Shown here: positions 8,798-17,517 of the stretch, one piece after another | How positions within the stretch are numbered: position 1 is the first letter of the stretch | How the letters are laid out: the number at the start of each line of letters is the position of its first letter | From: Byssochlamys sp. IMV 00236 | Taxonomy: Eukaryota > Ascomycota > Eurotiomycetes > Eurotiales > Thermoascaceae | Assembly: GCA_001931875.2 (NCBI GenBank) | Contig: MSJH02000429.1 | Span: forward strand, 1-17,623 | Direction of reading: 5' to 3' | Length of the DNA: 17,623 nt | Made by a program: the position numbers and the translations under genes | Notes under the pieces: generated by a model | The model's input: the letters and a program-made list of their open reading frames with translations, nothing else | What the model was told of the DNA's origin: nothing | Database searches by the model: none

Positions 8798-9288
8798 TTT
8801 GATTTGTAAACAAAGATGCCATTTAATGCACTGTTCACATCGCGATTCCACACTGTACCACAAGATTCACACTTGAGGACAGAGTGTACTCTTCGCTTTG
8901 ATTCAGTAATTGAGATATTATTTAATTAATTGATTTTGCGCTTGTTACATATCTGGCTCGTTAAATACTCGTCAACCGATACAAATTCGGTCCCCCTCCC
9001 GTTGGATTGTTTGCATTTTCTTTTGATTTCTTCACTAATTCGTTTTGTAGGTATGGCTCGTTTTTCTCTCATACTTAACAAAAGAACGACATTCGAACAC
9101 AATGATCCGCTTTCGTTGAGAGGAGTAAGGGAGGTCAACAGAAATTAGAGGCACTTGTTTGCTTTTGTCTGGGCTTTGGTGTTCAGCGCCAACTGCACTT
9201 GATGTGTCATACTTCTTGCTGCTGTCAAAAAGTCTTTTAACAATTTCTTGGGCTCCCTTTTGCCAATCAGAAACACGAAAGAAGTGTC
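8680..9288 (-). pseudogene. Fanzor (eukaryotic TnpB-like RNA-guided nuclease) C-terminal relic
   Basis: Three minus-strand frames, linked by shifts, give the C-terminal half of a TnpB/Fanzor protein. First, about 9280-9040: FFRVSDWQKGAQEIVKRLFD, SSKKYD, then IIVFECRSF (compare the FG..SF region). Second, about 9070-8926: REKRAIPTKRISEEIKRK, then EFVSVDEYLTSQICNK, the conserved DE.LTS..C box holding the RuvC-II glutamate (8970-8968) and the first half of the zinc ribbon. Third, about 8885-8728: VLKCESCGTVWNRDVNSALN, with the second CxxC (8871-8860) and the RuvC-III aspartate of NRD (8841-8839). It ends HDNES..PFKR...NLMRCP at a stop (8730-8728). The N-terminal half and RuvC-I are missing; LINE copy B starts exactly at the break. 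Catalytic residues survive, but the frameshifts make it a pseudogene. In intact relatives the protein is guided by an RNA encoded next to the element's end. Confidence 0.75.
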
Positions 9289-9768
9289 GTCACTATGTCC
9301 AAGATGAAAGGTTATCTTTATTAATAAAGGTATAGGAGGCAGGACCGATGTGGAAAAATTGCCTCGCCTTAGAAGCGCAAATATAAGGATGTGTAATAAA
9401 AACAGTAAAGACTGAAAAAAGGTGTAGCGATCTGCATGAATCTGGGAATCAATGTGTCGATCATTGTGTAGGTGACGAGAAACTCAGTGATTGAGTGGAA
9501 TAAATCAGTTAGATTGAGAAAGAGGCAGACTTGATAGAGGATAATCAGCTGAACGAGATTATTTCTTGCGTACCAAAGGAAGAGTCAGGTTAGGTATGAT
9601 ACGCAGAGACGCGCTATAGACCAGTCAGCATAAGAATGATAAAGGCTATGTGGCAGTAGAGAGTGAGAGTTGTGAGCTTGTTAAGTCTATGTAGAAGGTG
9701 TTAGTAGCAGTGAAAAAGATAATAAATAAGATGACAAGTAATAATTTATAGCTATATTGAGATAAGAG
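9289..9768 (-). other. LINE copy B 3' UTR
   Basis: Non-coding 3' region. Its last roughly 130 bases match copy A (5174-5300) and copy C (13803-13940), including AATAAA followed after about 20 bases by the end of the element (9289-9303, GTCACTATGTCCAAG on plus; 14 of 15 identical to the tRNA-Ser start). Confidence 0.7.
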
Positions 9769-10239
9769 TTACGGTGACGACTGCAGAGAGTCGGTGGCAA
9801 CAAGGACAGCTGCAACAGGAGGAGAAGGTTTTAACTTGTCTAAGAGCAATGAGCCGGAGACGTCAGAAGTAGCATTTGAGAATTCCTCATCTGGTTGACA
9901 GATTTGTTCAATCTCAAAGAATACTTGACATTCTACCGGCCAGCAGGCAGACCAACGAGCAAACAAGTGAGACGAATGAGCAACAGGTAGTTTTCGAGGC
10001 AACTGGTTGAGGGCGTAGCCCAATGGAGTTGGCCTAGTGTGTAATGCAACGTTGAGACGAGAGGCCACACGTAAGCAGTCGAGAAGATGCCTTCTTGATG
10101 CATGTGGGTGTCCACAACGGCAGGGTTTTGGGCGTCCGGGAAGCCAATCCATTCGCCAGCGAATGAGCCGACTTCTGGTATAGACATTCATAGGCAAGGT
10201 GAGAATGGGATCAATACCTAGATGAGGGCGGCAGGTCAC
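9769..10239 (-). pseudogene. LINE copy B ORF2 C-terminal region with zinc knuckle
   Basis: An uninterrupted frame of about 156 codons in register with the end of ORF2. It contains GIDPILTLPMNVYTRSRLI, GWLPGRP-like DWLPGRPKP, then CRCGHPHASRRHLLDC. The spacing C-x-C-x8-H-x4-C is the CCHC-type motif usual at the end of LINE ORF2 proteins, thought to bind the RNA or the target. The region beyond (FEIEQICQPDEEF, LLDKLKPSPP) matches copy C at 14451-14810 closely. It is the best-preserved part of copy B, but it is cut from the reverse transcriptase by degenerate sequence (10240-10540), so no full protein is possible. Confidence 0.75.
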
Positions 10240-10540
10240 CAGGAGAACAGGAGGCTTTGGTAGTTGGCGCCTTGAGGTGAGTATCTAAGTCCTATAAGCA
10301 AGAATGCTTTTTCGGACGTTAGCCGACGATATGAAATGGGTGAGTCGATTGTCTAAGGAAGTAGAATCAACCATGGGGAGGGGTTGGGGCCATATGGCAT
10401 TCTTGACACAAAGGGTGGGTCACCTGAAATGAGTGTGAGGAGCAGAGGCATTTACAAAACGAAGGACAGCAGAGAGAAGTGCATTGCCAGGCAAGAAGTG
10501 AACACGGATGATGAATTTGAACGTCAGTATATTGGTTCTT

Positions 10541-12053
10541 TCAATCATATGGGGGGAGGTTTGTTAAATGCTTAAACACTCCCGTGGAAGATGTAGCATA
10601 ACCACCAAATGCCATTCTAAGGCATTGATCTTGGGCACGTTCTAGGTTCATTTGACGAATGAGGAAGGTACAAAGACAGGGGCCATATTCAAATTTAGGC
10701 CTAGTTAACGTTGCATATAGACGGCTGGTAGTCAGGCGAGAGAAGTTAGAATCACACAATTTAATGGGCAGAAGTGTTCTTTGCTGGCGGTAATGGCAGA
10801 AGCAGTGTTGCGGCGAATGAGGAGGTCAGTGGCGATACGACCTTGATATCAAAAGGTACACCAAGATACACAAAGAGTCAGCATTTGAAATTGGAGATCC
10901 ATACCGCTGCAGCCGACGAGCACCACAGATGCTGGGAGAGTTGAATACGACACATTTTGCTAGATTCCAGTGGTACACAAGGGAAACGGAGTGTTCTTCT
11001 GCCTTCTTGAGCAGTCGAGGTATGACCTCTGGTGCAGCAATGAGAACAACGTCAACAGCATAAAGGAGACAATTGATCCATAGACCTTCATACTCACGGC
11101 GAGGCATAGAACTATACATATGAGAAGAGACTGGCATTAGTACTTCACACAACAGTATAGGAAGACTATTGATATAGATGGAATATAAAGAAGGAGAAAG
11201 GATCGATCCTTGAAGAACGCCAGTGCGAGGCCAGAAGGTAGCATATGCATGTTCAGTTATGAGTACTTGAATACTTATCTTGCGAAAAAAAACATTGTAG
11301 AAGACCAAGCATAGGATCAGAAACGTGGGTTTCAAGGGCACGCCAGATGACAGCTCGATCAACCGTATCATAAGCTGATTTGATATCAAGAAAGGCTAAA
11401 ACTGGAGGTTTATTGCAATGATCAAAACGGTGTTGGCGACAGATCTCTTGTAGGCACAATGCTTGGTCAAGAGCGCTTCGTTGGCGTCGGAAACCACCTT
11501 GTTCAGGGTCGAGTGTAGGGACTGTATTCTCAAGCTCTGACAGAAGACAAAGCTCAAGGAGCTTGCGCATAATGGAAGTTAGTGATATGGGCCAGTAGTT
11601 ACCTGGATCTAATGTATCGCCTCTTTTGTAGATAGGGACTACCTAGGCAGTGCACCACAAGCGAGGGACGCAGGACCATTTCCAACAAAGTTGAAACAAA
11701 AGGGTAATTACTGGGACAATGACTTCTGCTATTGGTAATAGCATCTCGGTTCGTAGATTATCAGCCCCAGGAGCTTTACGTCGAGACAGACGACGCAACA
11801 AGGCGTAACGCACTGTACTCTCAGTAATGGAACAGATATCAGGAGTAATCGGATGAGGACCCTGTGGGATAAGCGGAGCAGTAGGTCTTGTAGTTGGTAG
11901 TGTAGTTCCTGAGAACACACTTTGCAGATGACGAGCCATTACAGCAGCAGCGACATGTGAGCCTTCTGATTGTGAGAATTGAGGAGTGGCAGTCCGGTTA
12001 CGACGGATGTGGCGCACAATGGAAGTGATGTCAGAAAGTAGTCCATTCGACAA
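10541..12053 (-). pseudogene. LINE copy B reverse transcriptase domain, broken
   Basis: Frames at 12053-11643, 11570-11253, 11389-10826 and 10759-10541 together cover the domain. Seen in order: RRLSRRKAPGADNLRTEMLL (start of the RT fold), then a TAG near 11643, VPIYKRGDTLDPGNYWPISL, EQGGFRRQRSALDQAL, motif A LAFLDIKSAYDTVDR (Asp about 11387-11385), motif B GVLQGSILSPSLYSIYINSL, and motif C LLYAVDVVLIA. Motif C should read YADD; the first Asp is Val (GTT at 11056-11054), which removes a catalytic metal ligand. The thumb follows: RLYATLTRPKFEYGPCLCTF and RAQDQCLRMAFGGYA, which matches copy C. There are at least three frameshifts and one stop. Confidence 0.85.
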
Positions 12054-12139
12054 TTTCTTGCAGAATCGGTATCAAGTGGCACGTCGACGACGACGACGAA
12101 GGGCAGATTTGTACAGGCACAGGCTGAGAGGTAAGTGTT

Positions 12140-13190
12140 CTATTTGGAAACTTTATCCAGATCAGGAGCGCATTTCCAGGCTCGTCGGCAGGCTTCTCTG
12201 TGATCAAAAGCATCTTGTAGGTCAGAGGTCCAGAACCAGGAGTGATGACAGGGACGTGGGCTTCTTCTGCCAACAGAATTATCCAAGCATAAATGGATCA
12301 TGTCATTGAAGGTAGTGGCAAGATCATCAATGTTAGGAGCTGTGTCTGTATACTTACCATCCTCAGCAATGTAGTCAAGAAGAAGTATTTTGAAGGGTGC
12401 AACCTTTGTACTGATCTTTTCCCCGAAAGGACAATCCTGTTCTTGTAAACGACTGAGATGCCACAAGAGACGAGAATGATCTGGAGTAGAAGGTGCAGGA
12501 GGCACTAAGCAACAAAGAGTGAGCGGACGGTAGTCCGATTCAAGTGCGAGATCTTCATGAACAACAAGGGTAGGGTTCAATAGGCCATCTGTGCTAAGAA
12601 AGTGATCAATGATACTATGGAAAGGTATACATGTACGTTGATTAATTCTAGAGTGGGAGTTATAAGTGGGTATACCAAAGGCCAACTCTGAGTTCCAGCA
12701 ATGTAAACCATTTTCAACCATCCAATTATAGAAGGCTGTGCCTCTTTGGGTAGTTCGTGAGTCACCAAGGAGAGCTGAATGGCGTGCATTGAAATCACCA
12801 CAAATGATTGTATTCGCTTGGGAAGGGTGAGTTTGTATAGATAATTGTTGAGGAACTGCGATAGCTTCATCATCTGGAAGTGCAGGTGGAAGGTACACAC
12901 AGTGAATAAGTAAGTTTGATACCTGGCAGGATAGGACATGCGGTGATGTGGAGAGAAATTGAGTAACAGGATACGGGCAATCATGATGTACGAGTAAACT
13001 GATACACATTTCACCTCGGTATGTGTTGTCAACTGGGACGGCGTAGGTGTGGAACTGTTGCCAGTTTGTAAGGAAGCGGAGAGGAGAGAGGAGCTAAGTT
13101 TCTGTGAGGAATAGAAGATGTGTTGAAGGAATGAAGTTGGTGACGGCTTCAATGGTGTGTCGAGCACAACCATTGGAGTCCCATTGAGTG
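12140..13190 (-). pseudogene. LINE copy B apurinic-type endonuclease domain, broken
   Basis: One frame from about 13190 to 12140 with a single stop: the W of LTETW (as in copy A) is TAG here (13096-13094). Motifs of the endonuclease/exonuclease/phosphatase fold: CVYLPPALPDDEAIAV, IICGDFNARHSALLGD (catalytic GDFN), GIPTYNSHSRINQRTC, HSIIDHFLST, and LALESDYRPLTL. The last should be SDH; the catalytic His is Tyr (TAC at 12532-12530). In active LINEs this domain nicks the target DNA to prime reverse transcription. A linker region follows to 12140 and then a shift into the reverse transcriptase frame. Confidence 0.85.
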
Positions 13191-13257
13191 ATTGTTAGTA
13201 AATTGTTAGTAGAAGGAGTGTGAAGGGAGTATATGTTAGTATCAGTATATATACTGT

Positions 13258-13798
13258 TTATAGTACGCATAATTGGCCTTCGACTGGTTGACCATCACCA
13301 GTAGGAGAGGGGAGTGCGAGTGTTGAAGGTGGTGCTGTAGGGATATCAGACATTTCTGTATTGACAAGTGCAGAGGGTTGGCTATTGTTGTTGGCTGCTA
13401 ATTCATTGGTGTAATCAGCATACTGAGTAGCTGGGAGCCAGTTGCATTCGATGAAGGCTCTTAGGACAGCAGGGCGAACCTCAGAACGGATACGCTTTAA
13501 GGCGCGAAGAGTGTATATGGTATGAATACTGGTGATCATGGCTGTACGGCCGTCAGGTGGAAGTTGGGCATGTTTGGGATCGCAGAGGCTGGCTTCGTCT
13601 CTGGGGTTGAAGACTGACAGCTGTGCAATTCCCGCTTTGGTGAGGATGCTGGTGACGGTGGGGATATAGTCGTTGTAGAGGAGGAGACCAACGGCACGAC
13701 AGGTAGGATAAAAGACATCTAGGATACGAGCGTTATCAATATGTAGGGAACGAATCTTTGTACGGATGTTGGAGATGGGTTCACGGTATCGACGAGGG
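13258..13798 (-). pseudogene. LINE copy B ORF1, C-terminal part
   Basis: The minus frame is open from the junction with copy C to a stop at 13258, about 179 codons, with no ATG until 13539, so the N-terminus is missing. It reads LPRRYREPISNIRTKIRSLH, DVFYPTCRAVGLLLYNDYIP, LTKAGIAQLSVFNPRDEASL, then TLRALKRIRSEVRPAVLRAF and a Ser/Pro-rich end (PTAPPSTLALPSPTG). I infer ORF1, the RNA-binding partner protein of LINEs, from position (directly upstream of the endonuclease, gap about 70 bases) and composition; no zinc knuckle is present in the surviving part. Confidence 0.6.
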
Positions 13799-13802
13799 AG
13801 GT

Positions 13803-14800
13803 ATCACTATGTCCGAGATAAAAGATTTTCTTTATTAAAAGGTATGGAGACGTCGCCAGTGTGGGCATAGTGACTCGCCTTGGAGTGATTATTACTGGTT
13901 TAATAGGATAATAGAATAAAAAACAGCATGTAGCTGAAAAAAGGTGAAGAAGAGCGGCATGAATCGGATCTTGAATGGTGATCGACATGGAGAGCTTATA
14001 TGACAAGAGATGGAGGGGCGACAGAGGCCGAGAGAGCAAGAGTGAAGGGCGACAGAGCGCGAGAGAAAGGTGGATTGATGGGCACATATAATAGTGGCAA
14101 ATGTTGGTGAAGTTGATGAGGCTTAAGCCAAGAGAGAGATGTATGAAGGATACTAAGGCCAAGATGAATATCCAAAAGGAGCAAGGATGCTATAGTAGCA
14201 GATAAAGTGGATTTTGAGAGCTATGGAACAAAAGGTTAGTAGCTATAAATGTTTGGACAAATGAATAAATATATATAAAATAAACGTTTTTGGATTTTGT
14301 TCTTTTTATATTTTGTTTTAAACAAGGTAAAGTAAAGCCAACAGTCAAAGACTGGACGAAGTTAAAAAGCCAGATGGCGTGAGGTAATAATAGTTATGTT
14401 TTTTTTTTTGTATTTTCTTATTTTACAGTCTACAAGTGAGCAACATGAAATTATTCAGCGGTTGGCAGGAGAGCGGAGAGAGGCACAGTTGGAACTGGCT
14501 TAAGTTTGTCGAGGAGTGAGAAGCCAGAGGTATCAGATGCTGCTGTTGAGAATTCCTCTTCTGGCTGGCAGATTTGTTCTATTTCAAACAAGATGGCACA
14601 GATAACTGGCCACCAAGCAGACCAACGAAAGAGGAGAGAAGGAGAGTGTCGAACTGGAATCTTTCGAGGTAGTTGATTGATAACATAATCCAGCGAATTA
14701 GGGCGAGTGTTGGGAGCAACATTAAGACGTATCGTCACCCGAAGGCAGCTCAACAAATGTGCTCTAGATGCATATGGGGGGTCCTCCACTACCCTTTCAA
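13803..14800 (-). mobile_element. LINE copy C, 3' part (zinc-knuckle end and 3' UTR)
   Basis: 14800-14451 encodes YASRAHLLSCLRV, INQLPRKIPVRHSPSLLFRW and FEIEQICQPEEEF, the same C-terminal region as copy B at 10160-9769. The zinc knuckle is split: its CRCGHP half lies at about 15400 on the other side of a 590-base insert. 13803-14450 is 3' UTR, with AATAAAG and the tRNA-like tail (ATCACTATGTCCGAG on plus at 13803-13817, 14 of 15). It abuts ORF1 of copy B in the same orientation, so copy C inserted into copy B or formed a head-to-tail array. The GC-rich and CT-rich blocks at 13990-14090 are part of this UTR. Confidence 0.75.
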
Positions 14801-15053
14801 GTTTGCACATCCACTGGATTATACCGCGACTAGTAGATGAAGGAGTAGTCTAGGGGTCATGGGAAGGCAGAAGGGGTGACTAACCACGAGAAGGATATGT
14901 AAGACTACATGACAAGAAGGATATCCAGGGAAGACAACGCTGTCCAGGTTGGAGGGGTATGGTCATGGAGATGAGAGGCTTTTAAAAGACCAAGGTAAGG
15001 ACAGGCGGGTGAGTCGTGGGTCATCCAGCTGTGGGTGTCTCTGCTTACCCCAC
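14801..15053. other. unidentified segment inside the insert in LINE copy C
   Basis: About 250 bases that are neither LINE nor LTR repeat. It is relatively G-rich on plus. I see no ORF of note. It could be the remaining internal end of the LTR element whose repeat follows at 15054, but there is no clear purine tract before the repeat. Confidence 0.35.
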
Positions 15054-15355
15054 TGACGTGTTTGATGATATAATCATTATAATAACTCGAGTATAAGCTT
15101 ACATTCTACTTTACATTTCTCTATCGCATCTGATAAGAATAACTTATAATAATAATAATAACTATAGTAGCTACTAGTATAACAATAATAACATAAGCAT
15201 AAATAATGTCAGTGACGACAATAGTATAAATAGCAGTCATAGATTCTCTACCCAAGTAAACTCACACACAAACTTAATTTGATAATATTGAGCTCTTCTT
15301 AATAAAGAATCTAATTCGCAAGTCATCGACTTAATAGCCTTTATTTATAATAACA
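15054..15355 (+). repeat. LTR-like repeat, left copy, plus orientation
   Basis: Starts TGACGTG and ends AATAACA (TG...CA). Inside are a TATA-like box, TATAAATAG (15225-15233), and AATAAA (15301-15306), about 70 bases apart, as in the U3-R-U5 layout of an LTR. An inverted copy lies at 16188-16460. Shared strings include CATTATAATAACTCGAGTAT, TCTCTATCGCATCTGATAAG, TAGTAGCTACTAGTATAACA and TAATAAAGAATCTAATTCGC. This copy has about 30 extra bases near 15190-15222. No target duplication is obvious. Confidence 0.65.
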
Positions 15356-15386
15356 AACAAAACTTAATACAACACCCACACCCACT

Positions 15387-16187
15387 CCGTGGATGACCAC
15401 AGCGACAAGCGATAGGGCGACCTGGTAGCCAACCCATACGCCACCACAGAAGACGACTACGATAGTAGACGCTCATTGGTAACGTAAGGATTGGATCTAC
15501 ACCATGATATGGACGACAGGCAGAGAGAAGGATAGGAAGACTTGATTTCTGATAAGCCTTGGTTAGGCTTTGAGTGCGATAAGTTGCCACACCAAGGCGA
15601 ACATATGCAGAGCAGGTGAAGTAATCAACACGATCAGCTGTTGAAACATGACCACCATTTAACGTTGGGCTGGGCCATAGTGGATTTGACGCCACTAAAG
15701 CCGACCAACGAAAGCGATTACAGGCGGGAGCATCTTGCACAAAGCGTAAAAGGAGAGAAAGGAGGGTATCTTCAGGGAGAAAGTGGACTCGGAGGATGAA
15801 CTTGAACACCAAGATGTTGGAACGTTCAGTCATGCTGGACAGGTTAACCAAGTGTTTGAAGACACTGATGGATGAGGCACGATGGCCACCAAAAGCCATA
15901 CAGAGACAATGATCTTGAGCCTTTTCCAAAAGAGCCAGCTGCTTGACCAGGAAGGTACATATGCACAGACCGTACTCAAACTTGGGTCGAATGAATGTAG
16001 CATAGAGACAACTGGCAATAAGGCGAGAGAAGCTTGAAGATGGAACACCGATGGACAAAAGAGTGGCACGCATGGCAGAGATAGCAGAGGCTGTGTTCTT
16101 ACGAATAAGAAGGTCAGTGACAATTTTACCCTGTGGACTGAAATGAACGTCAAGATAAGCGAACGAAGGCTCTGTTATATTCAGCTT
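15387..16187 (-). pseudogene. LINE copy C: reverse-transcriptase thumb to first half of zinc knuckle
   Basis: The minus frame 16073-15345, plus coding-like sequence up to 16187, gives LLIRKNTASAISAMRATLLS, LYATFIRPKFEYGLCICTFL, EKAQDHCLCMAFGGHRASS, VFKHLVNLSSMTERSNILVF, GVDPILTLPMSVYYRSRLLW and WRMGWLPGRPIACRCGHP. It aligns with copy B at about 10840-10100, but with a single long frame, so it is less decayed than copy B. It breaks off after CRCGHP (about 15387), where the insert carrying the left LTR begins; the sequence resumes at 14800. The 5' side (16188) is the edge of the right LTR. The palm motifs A-C of this copy are not in the window. Confidence 0.8.
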
Positions 16188-16460
16188 TGTTATCGTAAAA
16201 AGGCTATTAAGTCGATGCCATGCGAATTAGATTCTTTATTAAGAAGAGCTGAATGTTGTTAAATAAGACGCGTGTTCGTTTTATAGAGAGAGAATTTATG
16301 ACTGCTATTTATATTATTATTGTTATACTAGTAGCTACTATAGTAATTATTATTATAAGTTATTCTTATCAGATGCGATAGAGAAATGTAAAGTAAAATG
16401 TATGCTCTACTGTAAGATTATACTCGAGTTATTATAATGATTATCTCATTAAACACGTCA
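16188..16460 (-). repeat. LTR-like repeat, right copy, minus orientation
   Basis: Reverse complement of 15054-15355. On minus it starts TGACGTG at 16460 and ends GATAACA at 16188. AATAAAG and the sequence around the TATA box are kept. It lacks the roughly 30-base block of the left copy and differs around 16255-16285. The two repeats point toward each other with 830 bases of LINE between them, so they are not the two ends of one normal LTR retrotransposon. Confidence 0.65.
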
Positions 16461-17150
16461 GACTCGACGTGAAGAAGCCTGGCTTAGTATGGTCGGAACC
16501 AATCCGGGACGGAGGCAGGTAAACTGAAGTCAAGTGACTGGTCCACTGTGAACACGAGGGATTGGTGGGTGTGTCCAAAGTCGAAGTCGATGTAAAATAA
16601 GCTTAAGTTCGGACTTGGATTAGAATAAGAAATTAACAATAAAAGACTAAGAACTTATTATAAGAATAGATTGATCTTTTATTAATAATAAGAATAAGGG
16701 ATATTTATATGTTTTCTATATCTACTGCGGCTAATGTTCTTGAGGACATACTGCAATTGATGACCTTTGGATAAGCTGCAGTTCCTTGATGAGATCAAGT
16801 GTATTTCAATAACCGACAGCTGGGCTCACAACAGATGTTGTGTGATTTGACCTTGCGAATGGGACGGCTTATTTGGTCGAAGGGTTGGAGTTGCGGTGAG
16901 CGGTCGGAGAGGGTGCGCTTAGTGGAGGCGGTAGAGGAGAGGGAGTTCCTTGTTACTGACTTTCTTGGTAATTGTAGCTTCTCCTTGAATCTTTGAAACC
17001 GGATTACTCCATGAGTTTTGAGTTAAAGAAGCTGAAATAAACGCATTAATGTTGCTAAATGATGGATTAGTAGAAAAAACGACGGATGAGTTAATTAACA
17101 AAAGAATTATACCGGTTAAATTTTTATCCATTAATTATATGATGTACTTT
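16461..17150 (-). other. degenerate region, possible retroelement ORF debris
   Basis: On minus, 17131-16919 is an ATG frame of 70 codons (MDKNLTGIILLLINSSVVF, NPSFSNINAFISASLTQNSW). Protein-like reading continues in other frames to about 16735 (KRTLSDRSPQLQPF, LDLIKELQLIQRSSIAVCPQ). The mix of frames suggests a decayed gene, perhaps the gag-like start of an LTR element close to the tRNA gene, but I recognise no motif. 16600-16700 is very AT-rich with inverted TTATTATAAG-like strings. Confidence 0.25.
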
Positions 17151-17172
17151 AGAGTTAGAGAAGTTAAGCAGT

Positions 17173-17254
17173 GTCACTATGTCCGAGTGGTTAAGGAGTG
17201 TGACTAGAAATCACATGGGCTCTGCCCGCACAGGTTCAAATCCTGTTGGTGACG
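17173..17254 (+). tRNA. tRNA-Ser (anticodon AGA)
   Basis: Complete cloverleaf. The acceptor stem GTCACTA pairs with TGGTGAC (one T-G wobble), with discriminator G at 17254 as usual for serine. The anticodon stem TGTGA/TCACA encloses loop CTAGAAA with anticodon AGA at 17206-17208. The long variable arm GGGC-TCT-GCCC is typical of class II (Ser/Leu) tRNAs. The T arm is ACAGG-TTCAAAT-CCTGT. The internal B box, GGTTCAAATCC, is intact and the A-box region TGTCCGAGTGG is present. There is no intron. The nearest downstream run of four T residues, a Pol III stop, is about 42 bases away (17296-17299), after an AT repeat. It decodes UCU and, with inosine, UCC and UCA. Confidence 0.95.
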
Positions 17255-17489
17255 CAATCATATATATATATATACATTTCTCGAAGAAATAATTATTTTA
17301 TAATTTCGTGTGTCTGAGTTTGAAAATAAATCCCACGTTTTTCTTCTATATTGATACTCTTGTAATGCCAATGTTAATAATTGATTCTTTTGAACTACAA
17401 TGATACTGATACCCTTTTTGGTATCTTGTACTCTGCATGTCTTATGCAAGTTTTTATGATTTATGATTTATGAATTTATCATTTATTAT
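17255..17489. other. AT-rich spacer downstream of the tRNA gene
   Basis: A TA dinucleotide run at about 17259-17275, then AT-rich DNA with TTTATGATTTATGA direct repeats near 17452-17472. No gene is supported. The minus open frame 17258-17449 has no features. Confidence 0.4.
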
Positions 17490-17517
17490 TGTAGCGAACC
17501 AATTCAACAAAATTACA

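Larger units (their letters stand above)
9289..13800 (-). mobile_element. LINE copy B: non-LTR retrotransposon, 5'-truncated and degenerate
   Basis: Read on minus, the order is ORF1 C-terminal part (13798-13258), ORF2 endonuclease (about 13190-12140), reverse transcriptase (12053-10541 in three frames), C-terminal region with zinc knuckle (10239-9769), and 3' UTR (9768-9289) ending in the tRNA-Ser-like tail. The layout fits an APE-type LINE with two ORFs; no RNase H motif is visible. Stops, frameshifts and catalytic substitutions occur throughout, so it cannot encode active proteins. Its 3' end abuts the Fanzor relic and its 5' side is cut by the 3' end of copy C. No poly(A) or simple-repeat tail is present. 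Confidence 0.85.

Noticed and set aside
9769..10239. RNase H domain at the end of LINE ORF2
   Set aside because: No DEDD-type RNase H motifs are visible; the region matches a CCHC-knuckle C-terminus instead.
11986..12309. Plus 107-codon Arg-rich ORF
   Set aside because: It is antisense to the LINE endonuclease/RT linker; the opposite strand holds the recognised domains.
12577..13173. Minus 198-codon ORF overlapping the endonuclease
   Set aside because: Wrong frame; GDFN, SIIDHF and SDY lie in the other minus frame.
16217..16230. Primer-binding site (TGGCATCGAC on minus) next to the right LTR
   Set aside because: It does not match the 3' end of a tRNA with a normal T arm, and sequence similarity between the two repeats continues past it, so it is probably inside the repeat.
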